A DNA stretch of 64,000 nt from contig NC_133778.1 of NCBI RefSeq assembly GCF_003597395.2, forward strand, positions 17,397,248 through 17,461,247, given 5' to 3'. Positions 22,931 through 35,429 of this stretch are shown here, one piece after another. Made by a program: the position numbers and the translations under genes. A model generated the notes under the pieces. That model was not told the origin of the DNA. It did no database searches and was given only the letters and a program-made list of their open reading frames with translations. The stretch comes from Chelonoidis abingdonii. Lineage: Eukaryota; Chordata; Testudines; Testudinidae. Position 1 is the first letter of the stretch. Each line of letters starts with the position of its first letter.

Positions 22931-24232
22931 CTGGGAAGTACAAGGAAACAATAGATCTCCAGTCCATTCTGATGGGATATATTCTGGTGACTGGTTTTGA
23001 ATTTCTATAGTACTCGCTCCTTGGTGCATTCGGAGAAATTGGTTAAAGTGATTGATGTTGGCTTGAATAGTATAATTTGGGGTATGATAAGATGTTGATT
23101 TATATTTGTGCTTCATTGTTCTGGTGCAAATGAAGTACTAAAGTTGCATGTGTGTATGCGCGCGCAGAGAGTGATCTGGTATAAAGGTTTTATTGCATGT
23201 GTTTGGAATGGCCCTTGTTATTCACAAACGAGTTATGTAGCTCCCTCCAAACTTATCAGTAAACACTTTACAACATATTACCCCATCATGTATTCAGTGG
23301 CATATGTAACATAGTTAGATGTAAATCTGTCAGGAATGTTTTATAGAATTTGTTTAATTTATTGAAATTGTTTCTTATATCCCTTTCCTTGTAAATCCAG
23401 GTGCTTTTGTTACCCAAAGTACCACTGTGCAATGCTTGGTGTGAGAGACATTTTAACTAACACTCACAAAAATGACTTAAAACAGCTTTTCTAGACCTAA
23501 ACATGTCACAACACTAAAGTAGTTTTCTCAGGGAGCTATCAGGCGGGAAGTGATCACTGACCATAGTGGGAAGCTCCCATTTCCAATATATAAAGCTCCC
23601 TTTCTAGCCCCATGAGGCCACTGGATAATTAACTTTTAAGGTAAGACATTTTCATTTACAGAAAAGCTGTTGTGGCCCAGGACTGACCTGCGCTTCAGAC
23701 AGGAGTGCAATTTTTTGGATGGGGAGGAGGAAACCTTTCTCTGGCAGACTTTGAAGCACCACAGTGATTTGCAATATTAAAATATTTCCCTGGAAGAAGG
23801 ATTAGTGGGAGAGAGGGTAGGTCAGCTGGTCCTGGGTATGTGTTAAATTACACAAGCATATGACAAATCAACTTATCACATGAATAGCACTTCTACGTAC
23901 ATGGTGTACAAATCTTAATAATTGAAAAAATGGAGCACAGCAAGTTCAGGACTGCGTTTCAATTCTTCAGGGTTGCTTGTTTAGTTAATAGTTGAACTCA
24001 ATCATTACAAACAGTTTTGCACAATGTAAGCTGGGCATTAGCAAAGTAGCTGTATCATGTATATAGAGCTGAACCTAATTGAAAGCTGCTCTGGAAAAGA
24101 AGGAAGTAATTGCTAAAAACTCCAGAGTGGTGGGGAATTAGAAACGAAAGGGCTGGCATGTGAGATCACAGATTTCTTTCTATATACCTTAGTAACCTCT
24201 GCATTTAAAAAATGACTCCGTGCTACAGCTAA

Positions 24233-24306
24233 TGGGTGAAATCCTGGCTTTCCTGAAATCAGTGGGGGTTCTGCTGTTGACTTCAGTAGAGCCAGGATTT
24301 CACCCA
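24233..24306. mobile_element. 74-bp palindromic MITE with perfect 16-bp ends
   Basis: TGGGTGAAATCCTGGC at the left is the exact reverse complement of GCCAGGATTTCACCCA at the right, around a short centre containing gttgacttcagt. No coding content. Related copies occur at about 47,890-47,970 and 49,270-49,350. Confidence 0.75.
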
Positions 24307-24926
24307 ATAAGTATGACAAAGTAAGTAAAATCTGGCTGGCCTTGGAAAAGGCTGACTACAGATTTATGCAGAGTCTGTGGGGATTACAAATTCCAAAAAC
24401 CATACACCAGATGTGGGCCATGCAACTATAACAAAAACTTAACTGTGCTGCAGGAGTACTAAAATTAAATTTTAACATATCAGGGCTGCTATCTTCAGAA
24501 GGTTATTCTGAGCAAGGTATTCCACTGAATACTAGTGTGCAAAAATTTGGGTTAGTGATATGTCTACATTCCATTTAATAATTGACTGTGGATTATCTAA
24601 TTCATCCAGTTTGTTGGGTGTTGGCTGAGCCATGTGCTGAGAAACAACATCCAACACCTTGCCTACTATGCAAAATGGTCCCGTCTGCTTTAATCTTGAC
24701 CGATTTGGACCTTTTTGATATTTTTCTTAGACAATCTGCTTCATCTGACTCGTCATCATTCCAGGATAGTGGTCTGCTTGGGGCTCTCTCCTAACATTGA
24801 TATGGTACAGAAGATTTAAAATCAGGTACTGTCGTGTGTCCTTCCCCTCAGCAAAAACAAAATGCAGAACTTAATGCATCTTTTTTTTTCCATGTGATTT
24901 TATCTTAATATTTTTGGTTCTTTCAG

Positions 24927-25173
24927 CTGATGTTCACAAGGAATAGAGTCACGTGATGTATGAAGGCAAACACATACACTTCTCTGAGGTTGACAATAAG
25001 CCCTTGTGCTCATATAGCCCCAAACTGTGCAAGCAGAGGCGACTTAACGGCTACGCCTTCTGTATCAGACACGTTCTGGAGGACAAGACTGCCCCCTTCA
25101 AGCAATGTGAATATGTGGCCAAGTATAACAGCCAACGCTGCACCAACCCTATCCCCAAATCTGAGGACCGTAG
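24927..25173 (+). CDS. INO80D: INO80D exon 2 (first coding exon)
   Basis: The acceptor is tttggttctttcag|CTG at 24,926/24,927 and the donor is CGTAG|GTGAGT at 25,173/25,174 (phase 2). The first 29 bases are 5' UTR. The ATG at 24,956 begins MYEGKHIHF. A GTG codon just upstream is not the start. The exon encodes residues 1-72 and most of the first zinc-module pair: C18, C25, C36, H39, then C51 and C62. The start-codon context is moderate (G at -3, T at +4). Confidence 0.96.
24930..24956 (+). CDS. Upstream ORF overlapping the INO80D start
   Basis: Inside exon 2, before the INO80D start, an ATG at 24,930 opens an 8-codon frame (M-F-T-R-N-R-V-T) that stops with TGA at 24,954-24,956. The last base of that stop is the A of the INO80D ATG, giving TGATG. 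The context of the uORF ATG is weak (C at -3, T at +4), so scanning past it should be common. A close stop-start overlap can allow reinitiation, though such short spacing is usually poor for it. Translation is inferred only. Confidence 0.5.
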   Translation: MFTRNRVT

Positions 25174-28100
25174 GTGAGTGATGGTGGCCCTCCGTGAACT
25201 GGAAATAGCTTCAGTCAGCTTGGCTACAAATTTGGTCTTACTGATTGGGAACTATCTTCATGGTTAGGGAGAAAGGGGTCAAATAGATTGAATATCGGTA
25301 TGTTTCTGTAAGTCTTTTTTTCTTTTCTTTTTTTTTTTAAAGACCAATATGGGTTGTTTTTTTGTTTGTTTGTGGGGAATCAGATAGGGCAAAAGAAAGA
25401 AGCAAAGTATATATTCAAGCAAGATTATTGCTTTTCCTCAAACTTCACTTCAAACTCTACTGATCAAACCTTTACATAATACTTACTTTTCCACTTCATT
25501 TGTTTCTCTACTGAGTATACCTGGGAATTGATGCTCTGAAAAGGTGCTTGAATTGCTTGAGGAAGATGGTGGTTGGACATCTGGGTTTGGTGGGGTTGGA
25601 AAAACATATAGCTGGGGAGTTGCAAGAGTGCATAGGCTCCTGGTGAGAGTTTGGGGAGCTCAAGGGAGAATCAAAGTTCAGGGCTCCCTCAGTTTAGGTA
25701 CTCACATGTCCCCTATAACCATATTATTTGAACACTTCACACGTTAATAAATATATCTTCAGAGTATCCCTGTGCGGGAGGGAAGTATTCATATTTCACA
25801 GTAGGAGGATTGAGGCACAGAAATTAAATGACTTGCCCAAGGTTACATAGGAAGTCTGTGGCAGAGCCAGGAGTTGGAACCAGACTTCCAGAATCCCAAT
25901 CCTGTGCCTTAGCCACAAGACCAGTCTTCCTTGCCCTTCAAGACTGGTTTAAATATTGACATCATTGGAGTTGCATGGGGTATAAGTAAGGACAGAATTT
26001 GGTTTTAATATCCTTATGTTGTGTCTGACTTGCCTACAAGTTGTGGTCAGAAATGTGGCTGACTTCTAAGTTTGGCTGCATGGTGCCCATGATGATATAT
26101 TTCTGAAGAGACACTATCACACTATTAGTATAGTATTTCAAACGATGAAATAAAGTGTTTATTAACTATCTGAGATTGGAATTTGTACCATGGAAATAAT
26201 TATTTTTAACCCCAGAAGTAAACAGAATATGACAAAAAAGAAATGGACAACTCTTCACTGACCTTTCATTTTATTAGCTGCCATTTCCTAACCTTTCACA
26301 TTATTATTAGTGTTCCCACTGTGCCCTACATATAACTTCCTTTTCGGTTCCCAGCTCCATCTGTTGTCTGAAACAACAGTTGGATTGTACTCTAAATTAA
26401 CTTGCACTTCACCTGCCATTTCAGTTGAGGAGACTGATGAAGTGAGAAGAACGTTTACCAAAAGCTCTAAGGCAAATGCTTAGATGGCACAGAATGAATA
26501 ATTTCAAGGCATGATTTGATAATCATTGACCATTCCTCTGCTAATATCCGGTAAAGACTGGAGATAAGTTTAAAAAAAAAAATAATGGAAATTGTCAGAT
26601 CAAATGATACATTGTCATTTCAGATGCAAGAACTAAGTGGGCCAAAATCCCAGTTTACCTTCTAATCATACTTTTTATAAAACCTCCAAAACATAAGTGA
26701 AAGTTCCTAGGTCCCATGTGTCCCCATGTAGTTTGATATTAATCTTTCAAGCGTGAAACCAATTCATTGTGTAAAATAAAATGTATCAAAATGTGTACAG
26801 TACACTGTGCTAACTTCTGGAGCGTGTTGTATCAGAATAATTAAACTGCACGACAAGCATTGCATTACAGCATTTGAAAGTTGAGGATAGCTGGTGTGTG
26901 GAGAAGGGAGTAAAACTTGAATTTCAAATGAGAGATGTTGGAATGAATATTTTCAAAGACGGCATCTCAGAATAGAGTTTGCAGTTTAGCAATAGGGTTT
27001 CATGAGTTTCCAATAATAATTTTAAAGCAGGCACAAAATGACAGTTCTTGGCTGATGAGGATATATCTATATCATAGGAGACTGACTTTTCACAGTCAGT
27101 TCAGTATGGAGATATTTGCCATTTCTTCATCCTTTGCTTGCCACCGTTAATTTTCTATGCCAAGACTTTTGTATTTCATCTGACAGACAGCCCACTTTCA
27201 TTATACAGTTTGTTACATAATGGGATAGGATCAGAAGTGAGCCATAGAACGCTTTGATAACTTTCATCTCCATCCTATATAATTTGGAAGCTTATAAAAA
27301 AAAAAAAAAAGACTTACAACACTTTGCACTCACATGCAAAAAGCCTCAGATCTGATCAGAAGATGATAAAATTATTTCCTGACCCCCAAGCAGAAAAATA
27401 GTTAATATTCCTTTAACTTATTAAATTAATTATTAACCATTCAAGTTCTTCAAATTAAATCTATTAGTACACGACTTCATCATCTCAATTAGAAGTCTAT
27501 TCTGCCTATTCAAGCCTCTCTGCAAAATTACATGTTCCCTCTTAACTTTGAATTTGTCCCCTAATTCTGATCTGTCCAAGTACTGCAAATGGATAATGAA
27601 GCTCAATTGTATTATTTTAATTATGTTGCATTACACTTTATATAGATTAAACACTTATCATTTCATCTCTTAATTGTCTTCTTTCAAAGTGAAATAAATC
27701 CACATTTGTCAGTCTCTTGTGATTTGTAAGTCCCTCCTTTCCATTTTTTCATCTTTCTTAACATATGTGATACTCTTCAACTTAACTAGATCTTTCTTTC
27801 AGTAAGATAATTGGCACTCATCACTACTCCAAGGTCTTGTATACACTAGAAAGCAAAGTGTGTTAGACATCAGGTATAAACATGGCTCCCCTAATCCCTT
27901 CACCCTTGAAGTGATTGTTCTGCTGGAAGTCAGTGGAGCTTAATACCCTTTGTATATTCCACGTTTGACTGTTAGTTCTAATAGGTATCAACCACATTCC
28001 CTTACAGTGTGTGTTGATCACAGTTCACCCTGTCCACACCAGAGTGACAGGTGTTTTTATCACTGATTTTGGGGTGGGGAGGGAGAAATGATCATATTTG

Positions 28101-31100
28101 ACATTCAGCATAAAGTACTTATGGCTTCCGATTTTCAGTTTTAACTGATAAACGTCAATAAAACACTACCCGTCAATAGAAATTGGTGTTTATCCAATAA
28201 ACATCAGAAATGGTTACTTGTGTATATAAGGGCTAATCTACAAGGAGCAGTAATTTGGACTATAGGGGTATGATTTTAACTGCACTAATGTGTTGCACAT
28301 TAATTGGTCCATGTCAACCCTGTTGGTGTGCTCTAAAGATTCTCTAGCGTGCTTTAATGTACTGCTATGTTTGAAACAGAACTATGTTAAAGTGCACAAG
28401 GGAACATTACAGAGATTACTCATTACAGTATATTCAAAGAGAGCCCTGAACTACCTCTTCTTCCCCTCCAATTTAGGACATATATATAAAACTCAAAAAT
28501 TGCTAAAAATAACCCCCCAAAAATGAAATTAATAAACTCAGAAAAACAGAAGCCCTAACAATACACATAGCTTCAGAACAGACTCGCCCTTTGTTTGTAG
28601 CATAGGAATGGCCTGCACGTGGTTATCTAACCAGTGTTTCATGAAATGATAGCCTAATATCTTTGGATTTGTATCTAGAGAGATTACCTGTATAAGTAAA
28701 TGTTCTATTAACCTTAAATCCTGCAGTACTATCCGTTAAGGATTTAAAAGATCCAGAGCTTTTCCCTCTACCATATTAAAGAGAAAATGTCAGATTAAAA
28801 ATTATTTATATAAAAACATATAGTTTGAAACTGGCAATTTTTTGCAATCTAACTCCCTGTCCTTTCTTACTTATTTTTTTGTGTTTCCTTTGATTTGTGC
28901 AATGAAAATAGATTAGTCAGTTTCACCTTCTGGCTCGTGCCCACGTACAGGGCTGCTGCATTTGGGATACAAACACTGCAGGGAAACATTTAAACCAAAC
29001 AAAACTATTTTCATTGGATTAACCAAAAAAACAAAACAAAAAAACCCACCGTGGAAACATTTCCACTGTGCTTGTTTTGTACTTTTTTTCCCATTAAATC
29101 ATTCTGACAATGTCTCTTGCTAGACTGACACCTATATTAGTTAAAAATACTTAATTTCTTAACATTAAGCATGTGAGTACTCCCATTGACTTCAACGGAA
29201 GCGGTGTTATGTCCGGAATGACTTTTACCTATTACAGCTATCAATTAAAAAAAAAAAAAAAAAAAAGGTACTTCAGTATTCCTTCTACAGGAATCTCCTT
29301 CTCACACTTTTCCACAAAGATTGCACACATTTAGTATCAGCCCTCTGCTTTCTACCTATTAATTCATTACGTTTTGTAATCTATTAACTACCTTACATTT
29401 AGACAATAATCTATAGCAGGGATTATCAAACTTCATTGCACTATGACCCGCTTCTGACAACAAAAATTACTACATGACCCTAGAGGGGGACGGGGACCGA
29501 AGCCTGAGTCCACCTGATTCCCACTGTGCCACGTGGGGGAGTCAAAGCTTGAGCCCCACTGCCCTGGGTGGGATAGTGGTCAAAGCTGAAGCCCAAGGGT
29601 TTCAGCCCCAGCCAGGGAGCCTGTAACCTGAGCCTCGCTGCCCAGGGCTGGATCCCTCAGGCTTCGACTTCAGCCCTGAGCCTCAGCAAGTCTAAGCCGC
29701 CCTGGCAACCCCATTAAAATGGAGTTGTGACCCACTTTGGGGTTCTGATCCACAGTTTGAGAACCACTGATCAATAGTGTTAAATTTTGTCATGAGGTTT
29801 TGAAAATATTAACTCAATTGTTCCTCTCCACATAGACGAAAAATAATTTCATTTTAAAAATGCATACTGACTCATAGCTATTAAATAGTACCTCCCCAAA
29901 CATGTCTGTAATCTATCAATAAATATCTCCAGTTTTTAATTTAGATGTTAAACTTTCAAGCCTGTAATTTTCAGCCTCCTTCCTTGAGTCTGTCTCTTTA
30001 AATATAAGAATTGTGATCCCCAATCCTGCAACTTGAAATAGGCAGATCTCCATTGGCAACAGAGACTCTACGCAGGTGCAGAGAAATCATAGTTGCTATT
30101 TCCCAATCATCTGATGGTTCTAGAGTATCTAGACAGCCTAGAATTAATTGTTTATCTGTTAGATTCCCTAATTTAGTATGTCATCTGTCGCTGTAGATCA
30201 TCATTACTCATAGTCCTTTAGTGTTAATACATCTGAGACAGACTGTCAGTGGTTTTAAAGTAAAATTAACTAGAAAAGAGTTAATTTTATAGCAGCTTGA
30301 AATCCATATTTGTGCTATAATGTGTGTGTACATTTTCATTGCATTATATAAGCAATGCACAGTGATGCCAGGATACAACTTTTTTGCCTATATTAATATA
30401 GTTTTTGATCTGATTTACTCAGTTGCTCTTTATGATACGTACTTAACCATGGAAAGTAACACAGTTAAAGCCATTTATTTAGTTGCTTAATCATCAAACA
30501 GAAATAGTGGCCCTTCTCAGCAAAGATCTCCAGTTCAAGACTGTCCCTGGAAAAAGCCTCTTGTAATTTGTCTCTCAGTCACAGAAGTGTATTAACTCTA
30601 TCTTTTCAACGTACACCATACTAAAACCATGCAAATTTACTCTCCGTGAAAGAACAGCCTGATAGCAGAGGTTGTAGTCTCTATTATAATTTTAAATGTG
30701 GGATTTTAAAATGGTTCCATTTGACTGGCCCTTAATAGCTTTCTTCTTGTCAGGACCCTTCAGTTTATATTCTAATGCAGTGGTTCTCAAATATTTTTTT
30801 TTTTCTCGGACCACTTCAAAATTGCTGAGGATCTTGGCAGACCACTTAATGATCTTTCCAAATGTTGCTTGTACCGTTCGCTAACTATTGTAAAGCACTT
30901 TGGATAAAACCGCTATATAAATAAAACAATAATAATGAATGTTTTTTGTTCTACAAATAAAAAGCACACAACTCATATTTTAATACACCTCTACCCCGAT
31001 ATAACGGTGTCCTCAGGAGCCAAAAAATCTTAGCGTGTTATAGGTGAAATCACGTTATACTGAACTTGCTTTGATCCGCCAGAGTATGCAGCCCTGCCTT

Positions 31101-34100
31101 CCCCGGAGCACTGCTTTATCGCATTGTATCCAAATTCATATTATATCAGGTCACGTTATATTGGGGTAGAGGTGTATCAGTATTCTTACCTTTCTAATGC
31201 AATGGATGTGCCCTCTCTTCTGCCACGGCATTTCCCCAGCTGGGGCTGGGAAGTAGAGGGGCATCTCTCCCTCTCTTCCCCACCACAGCAGCCACCGAGT
31301 TGGGGCTGGGAAGGAGCCGGGTCTCTCCCCCCACTGCAGCAGCCACCGAGCTGGGGCTGGGAAGGAGTGGGTCTCTCCCCGGCAGCCAGAGCCCTGTAGT
31401 TGGGGAAAGTTGTCTCTTTCTCTGGCCACCGCAGCCCTGCACGTCCCAAATTCCCCCTACCCCCTCTTCTTACCCCACTGTCCCCTCCCACATACCCCCT
31501 ATTCCTCCCAAGGCCACCACCTCACCTTACATATGTGTCTTCTGCAGGATCCAGGCACCTAATTGGTGGAGCCACGTCTGTGGGGCTCCACCAATTAGTT
31601 GAGTGGCTCTTCATTCTCTTGTGTGAGGTCGCCAAGGCACGCACCTTAGCAGGAGCTATCCACAGATCACCTGACTGGAGCTCGCAGACCACTGGTGGTC
31701 CACGGATCACAGTTTGAGAACCTCTGTTCTAATGTATCATACAGTCCATTTGTCTTGTTCACCTTGCCCTGTATGTGTCCATTAAGGATATGAGAGATAG
31801 ATAAATATATATATTTTTTAAAAGATAGGTATTTGGTTCTCATATGAATAACATACTAAGACTTTTTAAAAATCCAAAAATGATAAATTCTCTCGTGGAA
31901 GTTTTTATTTTATATTATGGATCTGAAACATGGGAGGTTATTGTAGAAACTCATTAGTACACAAACATGAGTTAATAATCTAATTTTTTCAGTGGCAGGT
32001 CAAATGGTTTTTGTTGTTGTTGGGGTTTCCTGTTTGTGGTTTCATCTTTTTTGCTTTCTTAAGCGTGTTTGTTTTAAAGAGGAGAAAAAGGAACTTACTG
32101 TTTTCACTTTTGAAGGTACTGCAACAGCCACCTACAGGTACTTGGCTTTATACCTAAAAAGGAGAGGAAGAAAAAGAATGATCCAATAGAGGAGGTGAAG
32201 GTCAGGCACCAGATGGATGCTATGGCCTTCAGTCTGACAGTGCCCACGCTGGCCTTGAAGATGTCCAATGGACTGGATGGGATGTCCCTCTCTCCACCCG
32301 GGGCTAGGCTTCCTCTCCACTACCTGGAAGCAGAGTTAGAAGATCCCTTTGCTTTCAATGAGGAGGATGATGACTTAAAGAAAGGGGCAACGGTGAGGAA
32401 AAAGTTGCAGAGCAAGTTGGCCCAAAACCGGCAGCGCCAGAGAGAAACAGAGATTTTAAAAGTTCACCAAGAGCACTTTAGCCCCCTTCCTGCACCTTTG
32501 CAGCAGCAGCCACTGCAGCAGCAGCAGCAGCACTCCCATCTGCCACCTTTATCAACTTCTTTAAAGCCTTCAGGGCTATCGCAGGGCTTAGTCTGCAAGT
32601 CACCTCAACCTCAGAACACCAGCCTACCAATGCAGGGAGTGGCACCCACCACACACACTATAGCACAAGCAAGGCAGATGTCTAACAAGAGACCCCTGCC
32701 TCTCCTGCCACCCACCAGGGCTCCTGTCATGGACCTACCAAGGACTGATCGGGTCCTCATGAAAGCCACAGCCTTTTCTCCACACTCATCCTGCGTGAGC
32801 CGGCTACAGAGACTGGTGAAACTGTGCACTCGAAAACAGCAGCTGGAAACTGATCTGTTTCCACATTTAGGTAGGTAGATAATTACGTACATCACTGCAC
32901 TGTTTTTTCAGGTTGCTATGAGGGTATATGCCTTTAAATTCATCAGGACATGCACTTATACCTTTCTGAAAGGGGGAAATATGTCGAGATGTATAGGCAG
33001 GTCACATCTGTTTTACCACCTTTTAAAATTTTTTTATCACTTATTAAAAAAAATGCTAGTTAATGATTTTGAGAGGCTACACTGAGGTATAACTCACTCT
33101 CAGGTGTGTGTGTTTTGTTTTTGTTCTTCATTTTTCAAGTGAAGCGGTAAAGATGGTCCTGAGTGTTCCTAGGCTGAGTGTATAGACCAGATTAGACCTA
33201 GAGCCTATGGCCACGTCTATACGACGCGCCGTATCGGCGCGTTACAATCGATTGCTCGGGGATCGATATATCGCATCTCATCTAGACGCGATATATCGAT
33301 CCCTGAGCGTGCTTACATCGATTCCGGAACTCCACCAAAACCAACGGAGTTCCGGAATCGACATGGCGAGCCGCGCACATCGATCCCGCGCTGTGAAGAC
33401 GGGTGAGTATATCTATTTTAGATAATCGATTTCAGCTACGCTATTCTTGTAGCTGAAATTGCGTATCTAAAATCGATTTTCGCGCTTCGTGTAGACCTGG
33501 CCTATGTTGTAAAACCCGAATATTAAACTAATGAAAAAAGGAGATTGTAGAATAAAAGTGCAAATACAACTTTGAGGCTTTGAATGTGCATTCTGTGCAC
33601 ACCCAAAACACCAGTTGACTTCATTGGGAATTTTGCGTGCAAACTGCGAAGATATGGGATCTGATTCAGTAAAATAGAGACTAGTGGTATATTCCACTAG
33701 AGAATGAGCATTCAGAAGCTGATTGTGAAGGTGCAGTTCTTCATGATTATGTGCAGAAGTTGTCCATTTTACCCATTAATAATATATACTATTATTAATT
33801 TATTATTATGCAGACACCACAGTAATAAGTTTTAATCATTGTGTTAACTGCCTGTATGGTAGGTTTGTTTTTAATTTGTTTTACTGACTTCTGTTTGTGG
33901 AAATACGACTTTTTGAAATTTGAAGAGGTATTTGAATATGAATAAGGTGGTGGCTTGTTGTCTCCATTGTAAATAGAGGTTGAGATACATACACCGCTAA
34001 TGTTACCTTGCTTTTTAATTTAGCTTTAGATTATAGTGTAGTTTTACAGGGGTAAAAAAGTGGGCAGTAAATAGGAGAAACAAGAACCAGAAATGTAATA

Positions 34101-35388
34101 CAATAGAAATAGAAACAGCAAACCATTTGTATCTTAAAAAAAATTTACTTCTAGTATGTCTGGGCAATTATTTAACTAGTGGCACACATCACAAACATCT
34201 CTAATTTTTGCTATTTCAATTAATCATTTTTAATTTGCTATTAAGATCTGCCTTTTGGCACCTGTGGGACAATTTGGCTGTTTGTTGGGAAGCTAATGAG
34301 TATCCTACAGCATGTCTCTTAAGGATGTTGTTCTGAAAGAACTGTTTCATGATTCTCTGGATAATGCAGTTAATTTGAGGAATGAGGATTCCAGGACTAT
34401 CTCAAGTGTCAAGATTCCCAAATAGGTTAGAAAGTTGTCTGGCCTCATGAGCCTGCATAAGAGTAATATTTTATGTGTAATGCATTCTGTCACACATGTC
34501 ACATTCTACAGTAACACTTTCTACAAAAATAAGTTTTCCTATTGTACCTAGTTTTAGGAAAATGTTTGATCAGATATAAAATTGTGGAAATGTTATGCTA
34601 TAATAAATGTGATAATGAAAATAAGATTATAGTATTTTATAACTGCTAATTAACATAATACATTTAATTATACATTAGCTATGTGGGAGTAGATAAATAC
34701 TTACTTGCAAGCTCACAGTATGGACTATTCTTAGAGACTTTTTTATCCTGGTGGAAAAACTTCTGGGATTTCTATTTAAGAAAATACCTAGTACTAGAGT
34801 TGACAGGCACAAGATATGAATCTTACCTTCAGCATCTTTAAAAAGATACCCTTAATTTTTATTAAAACTATGCAAACTGATATTTGTATAAACAAAATGG
34901 AAAAAAGGTCCAGTGCTCCCCATTCCCCTTTCAGGAGTTAAAAGATTTAACAGCCCTACTTATGATATTAGTTTTTAATTTGTGCCAAAAAATTGATTAC
35001 ACTGCATCCATTGTGCATGTGCCTTTATGGAATGTCAATTTAGCTAGTTTATTTTTCAGGTAAAATAAATTTAAGTGTAAGTCTGTTTTTATTTTTCAAG
35101 TATCTTAGCGTTTATACCTGGGCCAAACTTCAAAGTCTAAAAATAGGCACAAAGGTAACATTTTCAAAAGTACCTACGTGACTTAAGAACCAGAATTTAG
35201 TTTCCAGTTCCCGGCTCTTAAATCAAAGTCCTGTGTCCTAAATCAGTAGGTGCTTTTGAAATTTTTACCCCAAATCTGTATTTAGGTTCCTAAATTAACA
35301 CAGGGAAGCTAGCCTCTAGACACCTGCTTTGGAAACTTGGCCCCAAATCTTCTTGGATAAAGTACAATAATAAGCTTTTTTTTTTTTT

Positions 35389-35429
<41 letters not shown>

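Larger units (their letters stand above)
12913..24926 (+). other. INO80D: Intron 1 (12 kb, in the 5' UTR)
   Basis: Runs from the candidate donor GTAAGC to the acceptor tttggttctttcag. Beyond the CpG-island part it is AT-rich and contains short palindromic repeats, an LTR-like element with a nested hAT MITE (19,406-20,279) and L2-like tails. I see no coding exon in it. The many short open frames are unsupported. Confidence 0.55.
30770..31734. mobile_element. 949-bp hAT element with perfect 8-bp TSD, composite
   Basis: The element at 30,778-31,726 starts CAGTGGTTCTCAAA and ends TTTGAGAACCTCTG, flanked by identical TTCTAATG (30,770-30,777 and 31,727-31,734). Inside it are a 'ttgtaaagcactttggataa' segment, a nested mariner-like MITE (30,986-31,174) and a minisatellite-like stretch (31,232-31,388). 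There is no intact transposase. The open frames at 31,120-31,720 come from the GC-rich repeats and are not genes. Confidence 0.9.
25174..32115 (+). other. INO80D: Intron 2 (6.9 kb)
   Basis: GT...AG, phase 2. It contains a MIR-like SINE, two hAT elements (29,417-29,769 and 30,778-31,726, the latter with a nested MITE) and AT-rich DNA with poly-A runs (27,297-27,310 and 29,247-29,266). I see nothing coding in it. Confidence 0.85.

Noticed and set aside
24949..24956. TCACGTGA palindrome at the start codon as an E-box or CLEAR element
   Set aside because: It is in a coding exon 12 kb from the promoter. An 8-bp match is weak evidence of factor binding here.
31124..31717. Several 80-105 codon frames on both strands
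   Set aside because: All follow the GC-rich tandem units and inner MITE of a hAT element.
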